NCBI RefSeq assembly: GCF_000472865.1
Contig: NZ_AXAP01000011.1
Coordinates: 1-64,000, forward strand
Length of the DNA: 64,000 bases
Direction: 5' to 3'
Origin: Bradyrhizobium elkanii WSM2783
Lineage (GTDB): Bacteria > Pseudomonadota > Alphaproteobacteria > Rhizobiales > Xanthobacteraceae
The number at the start of each line of letters is the position of its first letter. The first letter of the stretch is position 1. Shown in pieces: positions 8,279-19,956 of this stretch. The notes beneath the pieces were generated by a model. That model was not told where the DNA came from and did no database searches. It was given only the letters and a program-made list of their open reading frames with translations. Made by a program: the position numbers and the translations under genes.

Positions 8279-9523
8279 CTATTCCCGGTTTCCGCCGCCG
8301 GTCTCGGCCGGCTCCGCCTGCGCGATCTCGGCCTCGGCGATATCCCCTTTGCTGACCTCCACCGTGTCGGCAATCCGCGCCTCCGCGGTCTCCTTCACAT
8401 GCGCGGCCAGCGCCGGCAGGCGTTCGATCAAAGCGTGAAAGTCCTGCGCGTCGAGCGCCAGCAGCCTCGTCTTGCGCATCGCTGTCACAGTGCCGGAGCG
8501 GCTGGTGCGCTTGAGCAATGCGATCTCGCCGAAGAATGTGCCGTCGGACAGCCTGACCCGCTGGCTCGGCAATTCGATCTCCACCTCGCCTGCGGTGATG
8601 AAATACATCGAGGACGCGACGTCGCCGCGGCGGACCAGCACTTCGCCCTGTTCGATGGTCTGCGCACGGAGCAGCCGCATGATGTCGGCGATCTCGGCGG
8701 CGCCGAGGTGGGAGAACAGCGGCACCCGCGCCAGCATGCCCCAGGTGACGACGAAATCGCGCCGGCGCACCTCGTCAGCAAAGGCGGTCGAGATGATCGC
8801 GACCGGCAGCGCGATCATGGCAAATCCGAACACGATCGCGAACACCGTGACGATCTTGCCGAGCGGCGTCACCGGAATCACGTCGCCATAGCCGACGGTG
8901 CCGAGCGTCACCATCGCCCACCACATCGCCTGCGGGATGGTGCCGAACTTGTCCGGCTGGACCTTGTGCTCGATCGCGTAGAGCAGCGAAGCGAACAGCA
9001 GCACTGCGCCTGCGAGGATCACGAGGCAGCCGACCAGCGTGCGCCGCTCGGCGTGCAGTGCCGCCAGCAGCGAGCGCATCGCCGGCGAATAGCGCACCAG
9101 CTTCAAGAACGGCAGCATGCCGAACATCACCACCGCGGTCTTGTCGCCCAGCATCAGCGCGATCGCCGACGGCACGAACGCGATGAGGTCGATGATGCCG
9201 AAGCTCGAGAACACATATTCGAGCCGCGCCCGCACGGCCGTCGTTGCGTGCAGGGAGTGACCGGCCACGCTCCAGATCCGCACCGCATATTCCAGCGCGA
9301 ACACGATGACCGCGGCGACCTCGATGGTCGTGAACAGCGTCCCGAACGAGGCGTCGAACTCCGGCACCGACGCCAGGATCGCCGCCAGCACATCGATGGC
9401 GATGATCAGGACCAGCAGCCCGACCAGGCGCGCGCCGGGCGTATAAGGCAGATGATCGTGTTCGAGCAGCTCGTAGAGCCGGTCCCGCAACTCAGGGGCA
9501 CCGGTCTCGCGCTTGCCCCGCAT
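8279..9523 (-). CDS. cyclic-nucleotide-gated potassium channel (MlotiK1-like)
   Basis: This 414-residue protein has six predicted membrane segments in its first 250 residues, a K+ selectivity filter TLGTVGYGD before the last segment, and a C-terminal cyclic-nucleotide-binding domain with the cassette FFGEIALLKRTSRSGTV. The architecture matches the Mesorhizobium MlotiK1 channel. It starts 6 bp after alaS stops, so it is probably translated from an alaS read-through transcript. Its last 347 bp are repeated at 5410-5755 as a broken copy. Confidence 0.92.
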   Translation of the reverse strand: MRGKRETGAPELRDRLYELLEHDHLPYTPGARLVGLLVLIIAIDVLAAILASVPEFDASFGTLFTTIEVAAVIVFALEYAVRIWSVAGHSLHATTAVRARLEYVFSSFGIIDLIAFVPSAIALMLGDKTAVVMFGMLPFLKLVRYSPAMRSLLAALHAERRTLVGCLVILAGAVLLFASLLYAIEHKVQPDKFGTIPQAMWWAMVTLGTVGYGDVIPVTPLGKIVTVFAIVFGFAMIALPVAIISTAFADEVRRRDFVVTWGMLARVPLFSHLGAAEIADIMRLLRAQTIEQGEVLVRRGDVASSMYFITAGEVEIELPSQRVRLSDGTFFGEIALLKRTSRSGTVTAMRKTRLLALDAQDFHALIERLPALAAHVKETAEARIADTVEVSKGDIAEAEIAQAEPAETGGGNRE

Positions 9524-9529
9524 GGTCGC

Positions 9530-12202
9530 TTACACGCCGGCCAAAGCTTGCTCGATCGCGGATAGCGCCGCATTGGCCTTGGCGCCGTCAGGTCCTCCGG
9601 CCTGCGCCATGTCGGGCCGGCCGCCGCCGCCCTTGCCGCCGAGCGCCTCCGATCCCTTGCGCACCAGTTCGACCGCGTTGAAACGCGAGGTGAGATCGGC
9701 GGTGACGCCGACCACGATGCCGGCCTTGCCGTCCTCGGTGACACCGACGATCGCGACTACGCCGGAGCCGATCTGTTTCTTGCCGTCGTCGACCAGGCTC
9801 TTGAGGTCCTTGGTCTCGACGCCCTCGACCGCGCGCGCCAGCAGCTTGACGTTGCCAACCTCGCGCACGCCGGCGTCCCCGCCGTTCGAGGCGGCGCCGC
9901 CGCCCATCGCAAGCTTCTTGCGCGCATCCGACAGATCGCGCTCGAGCTTCTTGCGCTCTTCCATCAACGAGGCGATGCGCGCCGGCACGTCCTCGACCGA
10001 AGTGCGCAGCTCCTGCGCCGCGGTCTTCGCCAGCGCGATGGTGTCGTTGGCATGCTTGCGGGCGTAGCTACCTGTCAGCGCCTCGATGCGGCGGACGCCA
10101 GAGGCGACCGCGCTCTCGCTGGTCACCGAGATCAGGCCGATGTCGCCGGTGCGTCGCACATGGGTGCCGCCGCACAATTCCACGGACCAGCCAAACGCGT
10201 TCTGGCCCTGCTCGCGCGGGCCCTTGCCCATCGAGACCACCCGGACCTCGTCGCCATACTTCTCGCCGAACAGAGCGCGGGCGCCGGCTTCGCGGGCGTC
10301 ATCGACCGCCATGACGCGGGTGGTGACCTCGTCATTCTCGAGCACCACGTCATTGGCGATGTCCTCGACCCGGGCGAGTTCCTCCGCCGTGATCGGCTTC
10401 GGGTGCACGAAGTCGAAGCGCAGCCGGTCCGGCGCCACCAGCGAACCGCGCTGGGCGATGTGGTCGCCGAGCACCTGCCGCAACGCCTCATGCAAGAGGT
10501 GCGTCGCGGAGTGGTTGCGCCGGATCGCCGAACGCCTGCCGTGATCGACGTCGAGCTGCAGCGCGGTGCCGGCCTTCAGCGTGCCCTGCTCCACCTGGCC
10601 GATGTGGACGAAGAGATCGCCGGCCTTCTTTTGGGTGTCGGTGACGCGGAAGGTGACGCCCTCGCCGGTGAGCAGGCCGGTGTCGCCGACCTGGCCGCCG
10701 GACTCCGCATAGAACGGCGTCTGATTCAGGACCACCGCGCCGCTCTCGCCGGCCTTCAGGCCGTCGACCTCGGCGCCGTCCTTCACCAGTGCCGCGACCA
10801 CGCCCTCGGCACGCTCGGTCTCGTAGCCCAAGAATTCGGTCGCGCCGAGCTTCTCGCGCAGCGGGAACCAGATGCTCTCGGTCGCAGCCTCGCCGCTTCC
10901 GGCCCAGGCCGCACGCGCCTTCTCGCGCTGGCGCTCCATCGCGTCGGTGAAGGAGGCCTGATCGACGCTGATGCCGCGCGACTTCAACGCGTCCTGGGTC
11001 AGGTCGAGCGGGAAACCATAGGTGTCGTAGAGCGTGAACGCAGTATCGCCATCGAACATGTCGCCCTTTTTCAGGCCGGCGCTCTTCTCATCGAGAATGG
11101 CAAGACCGCGCTCCAAGGTCTTGCGGAAGCGGGTCTCTTCCAGCCGCAGTGTCTCTTCAATCAGTTTCTCAGCGCGCACCAGTTCCGGATAGGCCTGCCC
11201 CATCTCGCGCACCAGCGCCCACACCAGGCGATGCATCAATGGCTCGCGCGCGCCGAGGAGCTGCGCATGGCGCATCGCGCGGCGCATGATACGGCGCAGC
11301 ACGTAACCGCGGCCTTCATTGGAGGGCAGCACGCCGTCGGAGATCAGGAACGAGGACGCGCGCAGGTGATCGGCGATCACGCGCAGCGAGGCCTTCTGCT
11401 CGCCTTTGGGATCGGCGCCGGTGAGATCGGCGATGGCGCGGATCAGCGAGACGAACAGGTCGATGTCATAATTGTCGTGGACGCCCTGCAGCACGGCGGC
11501 GACGCGCTCCAGCCCCGCGCCGGTGTCGATCGAGGGTTTCGGCAGCGGATTGCGCACGCCGCCCTCGAGCTGCTCGAACTGCATGAACACGAGATTCCAG
11601 ATCTCGATGAAGCGGTCGCCGTCCTGCTCCGCCGAGCCGGGCGGGCCCCCCCATACCTTGTCGCCATGGTCGTAGAAGATTTCCGAGCACGGACCGCACG
11701 GGCCGGTATCGCCCATCTGCCAGAAATTGTCGGAGCCGGCGATGCGGATGATGCGCGATTCCGGCAGGCCGGCGATCTTCTTCCAGAGATTGAAGGCCTC
11801 GTCGTCGTCGATATAGACGGTCGCCGTCAGCTTGTCCTTCGGGAGCCCGAATTCCTTGGTGACCAGGTTCCAGGCCAGTTCGATCGCGCGATCCTTGAAG
11901 TAATCGCCGAACGAGAAGTTGCCGAGCATCTCGAAGAAGGTGTGATGGCGCGCGGTGTAGCCGACATTGTCGAGGTCATTGTGCTTGCCCCCGGCGCGCA
12001 CGCATTTCTGCGAGGTGGTCGCGCGCTGATAGGGGCGCTTCTCGACGCCGGTGAAGACGTTCTTGAACTGCACCATGCCGGCATTGGTGAACATCAAGGT
12101 CGGGTCATTGCGCGGAACCAGCGGCGACGACGGCACGATCTCGTGGCCGTTCTTCGCGAAGAAATTCAGAAAGGTCGACCTGATGTCGTTGACGCTGCTC
12201 AT
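9530..12202 (-). CDS. alaS: alanyl-tRNA synthetase
   Basis: The 890-residue product is a full-length AlaS. The class II catalytic core starts at [20 protein letters not shown]. The editing domain carries the zinc ligands in [10 protein letters not shown] and [10 protein letters not shown], and the C terminus has the glycine-rich DHHA1 domain ([16 protein letters not shown]). It charges tRNA-Ala and clears mischarged Ser or Gly. I use the ATG at 12202, which matches the usual [11 protein letters not shown] start; in-frame ATGs lie slightly upstream at 12208 and 12241. Confidence 0.97.
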   Translation of the reverse strand: MSSVNDIRSTFLNFFAKNGHEIVPSSPLVPRNDPTLMFTNAGMVQFKNVFTGVEKRPYQRATTSQKCVRAGGKHNDLDNVGYTARHHTFFEMLGNFSFGDYFKDRAIELAWNLVTKEFGLPKDKLTATVYIDDDEAFNLWKKIAGLPESRIIRIAGSDNFWQMGDTGPCGPCSEIFYDHGDKVWGGPPGSAEQDGDRFIEIWNLVFMQFEQLEGGVRNPLPKPSIDTGAGLERVAAVLQGVHDNYDIDLFVSLIRAIADLTGADPKGEQKASLRVIADHLRASSFLISDGVLPSNEGRGYVLRRIMRRAMRHAQLLGAREPLMHRLVWALVREMGQAYPELVRAEKLIEETLRLEETRFRKTLERGLAILDEKSAGLKKGDMFDGDTAFTLYDTYGFPLDLTQDALKSRGISVDQASFTDAMERQREKARAAWAGSGEAATESIWFPLREKLGATEFLGYETERAEGVVAALVKDGAEVDGLKAGESGAVVLNQTPFYAESGGQVGDTGLLTGEGVTFRVTDTQKKAGDLFVHIGQVEQGTLKAGTALQLDVDHGRRSAIRRNHSATHLLHEALRQVLGDHIAQRGSLVAPDRLRFDFVHPKPITAEELARVEDIANDVVLENDEVTTRVMAVDDAREAGARALFGEKYGDEVRVVSMGKGPREQGQNAFGWSVELCGGTHVRRTGDIGLISVTSESAVASGVRRIEALTGSYARKHANDTIALAKTAAQELRTSVEDVPARIASLMEERKKLERDLSDARKKLAMGGGAASNGGDAGVREVGNVKLLARAVEGVETKDLKSLVDDGKKQIGSGVVAIVGVTEDGKAGIVVGVTADLTSRFNAVELVRKGSEALGGKGGGGRPDMAQAGGPDGAKANAALSAIEQALAGV

Positions 12203-12374
12203 AGCCATCCAACCGGAAAAGGGGCCCGGAATCCGCCACAAAAGGGTTAATCTTCCGGCCGAACGCTTTTAGACAAGGCGCACGGCGGTGTCCAGAAACT
12301 GTGCAAGCACATCATAGGCTTGCCGCGATCGCGTAAACCGGCCGTTGATAGTTGCCGCAGCCGCGTTGACAGCC

Positions 12375-12403
12375 TTGGCCGCGTCGTGTTTCCCTCTTAT
12401 CTA
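12375..12403 (+). promoter_or_regulatory. candidate promoter of the gcv operon
   Basis: TTGGCC at 12375-12380 and TATCTA at 12398-12403 are 17 bp apart. They would place the transcript start around 12410, right at the 5' edge of the glycine riboswitch. The hexamers are only moderate matches to a sigma-70 promoter. Confidence 0.4.
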
Positions 12404-12411
12404 GTATCAGT

Positions 12412-12580
12412 CACGTCGGGAGAGACCGGCCTTGAGCCGGCGCCGAAGGAGCAACCGCCCCGGAAACTCTCAGGCAAAAGGACCGCGTGACCACTGACAT
12501 CTGGAAAGAGGCGCGTGAGGCTTCAGGCCGGGCGCGCCCGCCGACGGGATAATACTCTCAGGCAAAGCGACAGATGGGGC
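12412..12580 (+). ncRNA. tandem glycine riboswitch
   Basis: Two glycine aptamers follow each other. The first (about 12412-12499) contains GGGAGAGACC, GCCGAAGGAGCAA and CTCTCAGGCAAAAGGACCG. The second (about 12501-12580) contains GGAAAGAGGCG, an internal stem and CTCTCAGGCAAAGCGACAG. These are the signature conserved blocks of the family. The element lies 50 bp before gcvT. In known examples glycine binding activates expression of the glycine cleavage system. No clear intrinsic terminator was seen between the second aptamer and gcvT, so control may be at translation. Confidence 0.93.
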
Positions 12581-12629
12581 TTTTGGGTTTCCAGGGGATG
12601 GTCCCCAGGGGAACCGCGAGGGCCCTGCA

Positions 12630-13775
12630 ATGCTTGCGCGAGACGAATCCGACCTCAAACGCACTCCGCTTTATGCGCTGCACCTCGCCCGCGGAGGCAA
12701 GATGGTGCCGTTCGCGGGCTACGAGATGCCCGTGCAGTATCCCGCCGGGGTGCTGAAGGAGCACCTTCATACGCGCGCCGCCGCCGGGGTGTTCGACGTC
12801 TCCCATATGGGCCAGCTCGCGCTGCGGCCGAAATCCGGCAAGGTTTCCGACGCAGCTTTGGCGCTGGAGCGGCTGGTGCCGCAGGACATCCTCGGCGTCG
12901 CGCCGGGACGCCAGCGCTATGCCCAGTTCACCAACGCCGACGGCGGCATCCTCGACGACCTCATGGTCGCGAATTTCGGCGATCACCTGTTCCTGGTGGT
13001 GAATGCGGCCTGCAAGACCGAGGACGAGGCGCATCTCCGGCGACATTTGTCCGATACCTGCGATATCGATTCGCTGTCGGGCCGCGCGCTGATTGCGCTG
13101 CAGGGGCCCAGGGCCGAATCGGCGCTGGCGAAAATTTGTGCAGACGCGCCGTCGATGAAGTTCATGGACGCCGGCCCGCGCCGCGTCGCTGAGTTCGACT
13201 GCTTCGTCTCCCGCTCCGGTTACACCGGCGAGGACGGGTTTGAAATCTCCGTTCCCGCGGAGCATGCCGAAGCGCTGGTGACCCAACTCCTGGATAATCC
13301 GGATGTGCTGCCGATCGGGCTCGGCGCGCGCGATAGCCTCCGGCTGGAGGCCGGGCTCTGCCTCTACGGCCACGACATCGACACCACGACCACGCCGGTC
13401 GAAGCCGCGCTGGAATGGTCGATCCAGAAGAGCCGCCGCAAGGGCGGCGCCCACGCCGGCGGCTTTCCGGGCGCGGACAAGATCCTCGACCAGTTCGAGC
13501 ATGGCGCCCCGCGTCGCCGCGTCGGCTTGAAGGCGCAGGGACGCGCGCCGGTGCGCGAGGGTGCGCCGCTGTTTGCTGATAGCACCTCGACCGAGGCGAT
13601 CGGCAAGGTGACGTCGGGCGGCTTTGGCCCCAGCCTCAATGCACCGGTCGCGATCGGCTACCTGCCCACCCCGCTCTCCGCCATCGGCACCAATGTTTTT
13701 GCGGAGGTGCGCGGCCAGCGCCTGCCGCTTGCGGTCGCCGCCACGCCTTTCGTTCCCAACACCTATAAACGCTAG
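12630..13775 (+). CDS. gcvT: glycine cleavage system aminomethyltransferase (T protein)
   Basis: The 381-residue T protein transfers the methylene carbon from the aminomethyl-lipoyl H protein to tetrahydrofolate and releases ammonia. Recognisable blocks are GKMVPFAGYEMPVQYPAGVLKEH, split around the folate pocket, VFDVSHMGQ, SRSGYTGEDGFEI and the C-terminal AIGYLPTPLS. It is first in the gcvT-gcvH-gcvP operon and is governed by the riboswitch upstream. The GAGGGCC before the ATG at 12630 is a fair ribosome site. Confidence 0.96.
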   Translation: MLARDESDLKRTPLYALHLARGGKMVPFAGYEMPVQYPAGVLKEHLHTRAAAGVFDVSHMGQLALRPKSGKVSDAALALERLVPQDILGVAPGRQRYAQFTNADGGILDDLMVANFGDHLFLVVNAACKTEDEAHLRRHLSDTCDIDSLSGRALIALQGPRAESALAKICADAPSMKFMDAGPRRVAEFDCFVSRSGYTGEDGFEISVPAEHAEALVTQLLDNPDVLPIGLGARDSLRLEAGLCLYGHDIDTTTTPVEAALEWSIQKSRRKGGAHAGGFPGADKILDQFEHGAPRRRVGLKAQGRAPVREGAPLFADSTSTEAIGKVTSGGFGPSLNAPVAIGYLPTPLSAIGTNVFAEVRGQRLPLAVAATPFVPNTYKR

Positions 13776-13787
13776 AGGACACTTTTC

Positions 13788-14153
13788 ATGACGACGCTCT
13801 ACACGTCCGACCACGAATGGCTCAGCATCGAGGGCGATGTCGCTACGATCGGGATCACCGATTACGCGCAGCAACAGCTCGGCGACGTCGTGTTCGTCGA
13901 GCTGCCGAAGGTCGGACGCGCGCTAAAGAAGGCGGAAGCCGCCGCCGTCGTCGAATCCGTGAAAGCGGCCTCCGACGTGTACGCGCCGATCTCGGGCGAA
14001 GTGCTCGAGGTCAATGATGCGCTCGCCGCCGAGCCGGCGCTGGTCAATTCGGATGCCGCAGGCAAGGCCTGGTTCTTCAAGCTGAAGATCGCCGACAAGG
14101 GCGAACTCGGCGGCCTGATGGACGAAGCCGCCTACAAAGCCCACACCGCCTGA
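13788..14153 (+). CDS. gcvH: glycine cleavage system H protein
   Basis: The 121-residue lipoyl carrier shows the expected [21 protein letters not shown] start and the lipoylation site in [19 protein letters not shown], where the Lys of ESVKA is modified. It shuttles the aminomethyl group between P and T proteins and passes electrons to lipoamide dehydrogenase. AGAGGA precedes the ATG, which is 12 bp after gcvT. Confidence 0.97.
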   Translation: MTTLYTSDHEWLSIEGDVATIGITDYAQQQLGDVVFVELPKVGRALKKAEAAAVVESVKAASDVYAPISGEVLEVNDALAAEPALVNSDAAGKAWFFKLKIADKGELGGLMDEAAYKAHTA

Positions 14154-14162
14154 GAGGTTGCC

Positions 14163-17036
14163 ATGAACGCGCCGTTCAAACCGACCAGTGAAGCCGCGGC
14201 CACCTTCGTGCGCCGCCACATCGGCCCCTCGCCGCGCGACGTCGACGCGATGCTGCAGACCGTCGGCGCCACCAGCCTTGCCGCGCTGATGGGCGAGACG
14301 CTGCCCTCATCAATCCGGCAGAAGGCCCCGCTCGATCTCGGCCGCGCGCTGAGCGAGACCGAGGCGCTGGCCCACATGACCGAGCTGGCCGCGCAGAACC
14401 AAGTGTTCACCTCGCTGATCGGCCAAGGCTATTCCGGCACGATCCTGCCGGCGGTGATCCAGCGCAACATCCTGGAAAATCCGGCCTGGTACACGGCCTA
14501 CACGCCCTATCAGCCCGAGATCAGCCAGGGCCGGCTGGAAGCGCTGTTCAACTTCCAGACCATGATCTGCGACCTCACCGGGCTCGACGTTGCCAACGCC
14601 TCGCTGCTCGACGAGGCAACCGCTGCGGCCGAAGCGATGGCCCTTGCCGAGCGACACTCGCAGGTGAAGGCGCAGGCATTCTTCGTCGACCACGAAGTCC
14701 ATCCGCAGACGCTTGCGGTGCTGCGCACCCGCGCCGAGCCGCTGGGCTGGAGCCTGATCGTCGGCGACCCCCTCACCGATCTCGACAAGGCCGACGTGCT
14801 CGGCGCCCTCCTGCAGTATCCGGGCACATCAGGCGCGGTGCGCGACCTGCGGCCCGTGATCGCAGCGCTGCGTGCCAAGGGCGCGCTCGCGATCGTCGCC
14901 GCCGATCTTTTGGCGCTGACGCTGCTGGCGTCGCCGGGCGAGCTCGGCGCCGACATCGCGATCGGCTCGGCGCAGCGCTTCGGCGTGCCGATGGGCTATG
15001 GCGGCCCGCATGCCGCCTACATGGCGGTGCGCGATGCGTTGAAGCGCTCGCTGCCCGGCCGCATCGTCGGTCTGTCAGTGGATTCGCGCGGGATGCCCGC
15101 CTATCGGCTGGCGCTGCAGACCCGCGAGCAGCATATCCGCCGCGAGAAGGCGACCTCCAACATCTGCACTGCACAGGTGCTGCTCGCCGTGATCGCCTCG
15201 ATGTACGCGGTCTATCACGGCCCCGAGGGCCTCACTCATATCGCGCGCAACGTGCATCGCCGCGCCGCGGTGCTGGCGGCTGGATTGCGCAAGCTCGGCT
15301 TTGCGCCGACGCGCGAAGCATTCTTCGACACGCTGGCCGTCGAGGTTGGCGCGAAGCAAAGCGAGATCGTCGCTCGTGCGCGCACGGAGAAGATCAATCT
15401 GCGGATCGGCGACAGCACGCTCGGCATCGCCGTTGACGAGACCACGACGCCCGAAATCATCGAGGCGGTATGGCGCGCATTCGGCGGTACGCTTGCCTAT
15501 GCCGACATCGAGACGGGCGCGCGTGAGGCGCTGCCGACGGAATTGAAGCGCACCACCGCGTTCCTGACCCATCCCGTGTTCCACGCGCATCGCTCCGAGA
15601 CCGAGCTGCTCCGCTACATGCGCAAGCTGAGCGATCGCGACCTCGCGCTCGATCGCGCGATGATCCCGCTCGGCTCCTGCACGATGAAGCTGAACGCGAC
15701 CACGGAGATGGTGCCGCTGACCTGGCCGGCGTTCGGCAGCCTGCATCCGTTCGCGCCGGCAGATCAGGCCAAGGGCTATCACGCGCTGTTTACGCGATTG
15801 GAAAAATGGCTGTGCGACATCACCGGCTATGCCGCGGTGTCGCTGCAGCCGAATTCCGGGGCGCAAGGCGAATATGCCGGCCTGCTCGCGATCCGCGGCT
15901 ATCATGCCGCGCGCGGCGAGGCGCATCGTAGGATTTGCCTGATCCCCTCCTCCGCCCACGGCACCAATCCGGCATCCGCCGCGATGGCCGGCATGGACGT
16001 CGTGGTGGTCGCCTGCGATGCGCGCGGCGACGTCGATGTCAACGATCTCCGCGCCAAGGCGGAGAAGCATTCGGCAAATCTCGCAGCCGTGATGATCACC
16101 TATCCGTCGACGCATGGCGTGTTCGAGGAGCACATCAGCGAGATCTGCGATATCGTGCATGCCCATGGCGGACAGGTCTATCTCGACGGCGCCAATTTGA
16201 ACGCGCAGGTCGGGCTGGCGCGGCCCGGCAATTACGGCGCCGACGTCAGCCATCTCAACCTGCACAAGACGTTCTGCATTCCGCATGGCGGCGGCGGCCC
16301 CGGCATGGGCCCGATCGGCGTGCGGGCGCATCTGGCGCCTTATCTGCCCGGCCATCCCGCAACGGACGGCGGCACGCCGCACCCGGTCGGGCCGGTGTCG
16401 GCCGCGCCGTTCGGCTCAGCGTCGATCCTGACCATCTCCTACATCTACATCCTGATGATGGGCGGCGAAGGCCTGACGCGCGCCACCGAGATCGCGATCC
16501 TCAATGCCAATTACATCGCGGCACGCCTGCAGGCGCATTTCCCGGTGCTGTACCGCAACGCCAAGGGCCGCGTCGCGCATGAATGCATCGTCGATCCGCG
16601 GCCGCTGAAGACCTCGGCGGGCGTCACCGTCGACGACATTGCAAAACGCCTGATCGATTACGGCTTCCACGCGCCGACCATGAGCTTCCCGGTGCCGGGC
16701 ACGCTGATGATCGAGCCGACGGAATCGGAATCCAAGGCCGAGATCGATCGTTTTTGTGATGCCATGATCGCGATCCGCCAGGAGATCGCCGAGATCGAGA
16801 GCGGCCGCTTCAAGGTCGAAGCCTCACCGCTCCGGAACGCGCCGCACACCGTGCACGATATCGCCGACGACGAATGGAATCGCGCCTATAGCCGCACTGA
16901 GGGCTGCTTCCCCGACGGCGTCTCTCGATCAGACAAATATTGGAGCCCGGTCGGCCGCGTCGACAATGTCTACGGCGACCGCAACCTAGTGTGCTCCTGC
17001 CCGCCGGTGAGCGATTACGCGCAGGCTGCGGAGTGA
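14163..17036 (+). CDS. gcvP: glycine dehydrogenase (decarboxylating), P protein
   Basis: The 957-residue single-chain P protein is the PLP enzyme that decarboxylates glycine. The N half starts [17 protein letters not shown]. The C half holds the PLP-binding region with the active-site Lys in [18 protein letters not shown] and the [16 protein letters not shown] block. It follows gcvH by 9 bp with GAGAGG before its ATG. The full length indicates an intact gene. A large palindromic repeat follows the stop. Confidence 0.97.
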   Translation: MNAPFKPTSEAAATFVRRHIGPSPRDVDAMLQTVGATSLAALMGETLPSSIRQKAPLDLGRALSETEALAHMTELAAQNQVFTSLIGQGYSGTILPAVIQRNILENPAWYTAYTPYQPEISQGRLEALFNFQTMICDLTGLDVANASLLDEATAAAEAMALAERHSQVKAQAFFVDHEVHPQTLAVLRTRAEPLGWSLIVGDPLTDLDKADVLGALLQYPGTSGAVRDLRPVIAALRAKGALAIVAADLLALTLLASPGELGADIAIGSAQRFGVPMGYGGPHAAYMAVRDALKRSLPGRIVGLSVDSRGMPAYRLALQTREQHIRREKATSNICTAQVLLAVIASMYAVYHGPEGLTHIARNVHRRAAVLAAGLRKLGFAPTREAFFDTLAVEVGAKQSEIVARARTEKINLRIGDSTLGIAVDETTTPEIIEAVWRAFGGTLAYADIETGAREALPTELKRTTAFLTHPVFHAHRSETELLRYMRKLSDRDLALDRAMIPLGSCTMKLNATTEMVPLTWPAFGSLHPFAPADQAKGYHALFTRLEKWLCDITGYAAVSLQPNSGAQGEYAGLLAIRGYHAARGEAHRRICLIPSSAHGTNPASAAMAGMDVVVVACDARGDVDVNDLRAKAEKHSANLAAVMITYPSTHGVFEEHISEICDIVHAHGGQVYLDGANLNAQVGLARPGNYGADVSHLNLHKTFCIPHGGGGPGMGPIGVRAHLAPYLPGHPATDGGTPHPVGPVSAAPFGSASILTISYIYILMMGGEGLTRATEIAILNANYIAARLQAHFPVLYRNAKGRVAHECIVDPRPLKTSAGVTVDDIAKRLIDYGFHAPTMSFPVPGTLMIEPTESESKAEIDRFCDAMIAIRQEIAEIESGRFKVEASPLRNAPHTVHDIADDEWNRAYSRTEGCFPDGVSRSDKYWSPVGRVDNVYGDRNLVCSCPPVSDYAQAAE

Positions 17037-17098
17037 GGTCACGCCGTCATTCCGGGGCGCGCAATGGCGCGGCCCCGGAACCTCGAAATCGTAGAGTT

Positions 17099-17183
17099 GT
17101 AGGATGGGTAGAGCGCAGCGAAACCCATCGCGCCCGTCCGCTTGGCGGCAATGATGGGTTTCGCTGCGCTCTGCCCATCCTAC
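17099..17183. repeat. dispersed palindromic repeat after gcvP
   Basis: Arms GTAGGATGGGTAGAGCGCAG and its near-perfect reverse complement (ending CTGCCCATCCTAC) are separated by about 25 bases and would form a long hairpin. It belongs to the same general class as 29601-29688 and 30398-30480 (GTAGCCCGGGTGAAGCGCAGCG arms). It may also act as a transcription end for the gcv operon. Confidence 0.75.
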
Positions 17184-17191
17184 GGAGCATT

Positions 17192-18193
17192 TCAAGGAGC
17201 GACCAAGGCGCGGTTCAAGGAGTCCCAACGCCACAATCGGTCGTTGGTCAGCTCGGTGCCGCCCCACCAGCGATGAATCGGGTTATGCCGCGTGAAGTCG
17301 TCGGCTTGCGCGAGGACCGCCTTTCCAAGCTCGGTCAGCGAAAGCCTGCTTTGCTTGTACCGCGCATGACGGTCGGCTTGTTCGTGCATTTCGATGGTGA
17401 AAGGTCCTTCGTCGAGCCCGGACACCGCAGGCGATGGACAACGAGCTAGACCATCCAGCAACGCCCCAATCTCCCAATAGACGAATGTGCGGCGTTCGTT
17501 TGGTTTCTCGTGCCCAGGAAACAGGTCGTGCGGATGTACGTGGCCGGCCGAAATCAGCTCCAACATGCGCATTTCCGTCGCGCCAAGCCCGGAGCCGCGG
17601 TTCGGAAGCTCTTCAAGCAGCGTAACAACGGTGCCCTGCAGTCGCGGAAGCACACTCAAATTGTGCTCCAACAGGTCGAACCAGACTGCCGGCGTCGGCG
17701 CGCGATAGGCGGCCCAAGCGGTGCTGGCTATCTCCAGGTGATCGTTGCGAATAGGGATTGCTCTCCGCTCGAGCCCGACCAATTCCGACGGTAGATGATT
17801 GCCGATAGCGGTATCCATCTGAACCAGGGCCAGCCTGGAAATGATATTCGAGTGCCGGCGCAAATGGTCCAGTAGCCAGATCAGTTGCAATTGTGAGTTC
17901 GGCTCCGGATCAATCCACAGCTCCACCGCATCAAAGCGCTCGCAGAATTCGGCCAGGCCAAGTCCATGCGCTCGCGCGCTTTCGGGATGCGTGCCGGCGA
18001 GACTGTCTAACCAGTGAGGAGCCGAAGCTCCCTGCCTGACCGAGCGCGCTGACAGCAATGTTTCAAGTTCGGTCGTCGACAGTAACGGTCCGCAGACGAA
18101 GCGCACGCCAAACGGGATCACACCATCGGCGAACCCTGCCCTCTTCAGGACCCCCACCGCGCTGTCACTTGAGGTCAGGATCAGGCGCTTCAT
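17192..18193 (-). CDS. DUF1835-like protein of unknown function
   Basis: The 333-residue cytosolic protein opens with LILTSSDSAVGVLKRAG and carries ELWIDPEPNSQLQLIWLLDHL, a pattern I associate with DUF1835 proteins. It ends near HRWWGGTELTNDRLWRWD, also typical of this family. No catalytic motif is evident. GAGGGGG lies before the ATG at 18193. It is downstream of recA on the same strand, but a strong hairpin separates them, so it is probably its own unit. Confidence 0.75.
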   Translation of the reverse strand: MKRLILTSSDSAVGVLKRAGFADGVIPFGVRFVCGPLLSTTELETLLSARSVRQGASAPHWLDSLAGTHPESARAHGLGLAEFCERFDAVELWIDPEPNSQLQLIWLLDHLRRHSNIISRLALVQMDTAIGNHLPSELVGLERRAIPIRNDHLEIASTAWAAYRAPTPAVWFDLLEHNLSVLPRLQGTVVTLLEELPNRGSGLGATEMRMLELISAGHVHPHDLFPGHEKPNERRTFVYWEIGALLDGLARCPSPAVSGLDEGPFTIEMHEQADRHARYKQSRLSLTELGKAVLAQADDFTRHNPIHRWWGGTELTNDRLWRWDSLNRALVAP

Positions 18194-18212
18194 GGCCCCC
18201 TCGGCAATCGCG

Positions 18213-18266
18213 CAAAAAACGAAACGGGCGCCGAAGACGTCGGCAACTCAACGTCCTCCGCGCCCG
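18213..18266 (-). terminator. rho-independent terminator of recA
   Basis: Read on the minus strand, an imperfect stem pairs GGGCGCGGAGGACGT with ACGTCTTCGGCGCCC. The stem is followed by a T-rich stretch including TTTTTT. It begins about 35 bp after the recA stop codon. Confidence 0.75.
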
Positions 18267-18300
18267 CTTCCCGCGAAGAAATCGGATATTTCGAAAAAAC

Positions 18301-19389
<1,089 letters not shown>

Positions 19390-19492
19390 TGGATGTGCTC
19401 CTTATGACGGGGATTCGCTAGCGGGACAAACGGGGCGCGATAAGAAATCGATGGTTTATTGCGTTGAAAATTCTGTACCACCTTTGTTCCAT

Positions 19493-19507
19493 GTTCGCAA
19501 TATGTTC
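19493..19507 (-). promoter_or_regulatory. LexA (SOS) box of recA
   Basis: GTTCGCAATATGTTC is an exact GTTC-N7-GTTC direct repeat, the SOS operator of alphaproteobacteria. It is 104 bp upstream of the recA start. A further GTTC just to the left (19486-19489) makes a partial third half-site. Confidence 0.88.
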
Positions 19508-19647
19508 TTTTTATCCCCAGCCACTTCGAACCAAACCTGCACCGTCCGAGTTGCCCGTCCATCATCGGCAGCGGATCCGCCCCGTAGGCGTCGGTGGCTG
19601 AGAGACCAATCGCGCTCCCGCCTGCATAAATCTGAGGGAGCCCGAAG

Positions 19648-19827
19648 ATGATCGACTGGCGTACTCATATTTGCCGCCCGTCCCGCACACAGGACGATGT
19701 CATCGCTACACGGTCGCGCGAGATCGTGGCCCAGTCCTTCGAACTCCTCGAACAAAGTGCAAAGCCTGACACGTTCCTGGGACGTCAAACCTTTGAGCCG
19801 TTTCCGAGAGAGGGCGACAATCCGTAG
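19648..19827 (+). CDS. small conserved protein (59 residues)
   Basis: A 59-codon frame starts at the ATG at 19648 with GAGGGAG upstream and reads MIDWRTHICRPSRTQDDVIA, ending in DTFLGRQTFEPFPREGDNP. The ending resembles a short tail (DTFLGRK/QTxEPFP) that I recognise in small Bradyrhizobium proteins. No function is known. It is charged, without a membrane segment. Confidence 0.6.
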   Translation: MIDWRTHICRPSRTQDDVIATRSREIVAQSFELLEQSAKPDTFLGRQTFEPFPREGDNP

Positions 19828-19851
19828 TTCTCCGACCGAGAACGAAGTTCC
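19824..19851. repeat. dyad element, copy 1
   Basis: The sequence contains GTTCTC-CGACC-GAGAAC, a perfect 6-bp inverted repeat, followed by GAAGTTCC. A related copy lies at 20453-20480. It overlaps the stop of the 59-residue gene. It could be a binding site or a dispersed repeat. Confidence 0.4.
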
Positions 19852-19956
19852 TTTCGAGCTTAACGCAAGTTAGCGGGCGTCCGGGTTTCTTCCTTGCGAG
19901 GGAGCATCTCTTCCGTTCCGGAATTGTCTTTCAGACAGAGCAGAACGGGAAATGCC

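Noticed and set aside
8156..9565. 469-codon open frame opposite the K+ channel gene
   Set aside because: It is an antisense shadow; the minus-strand channel has clear motifs.
10052..12250. 732-codon open frame on the plus strand
   Set aside because: It is the antisense shadow of alaS in GC-rich sequence, with no family resemblance.
19456..19788. 110-codon minus frame across the recA promoter region
   Set aside because: It runs through the SOS box and lacks a ribosome site or family match; the plus-strand 59-residue gene is better supported.
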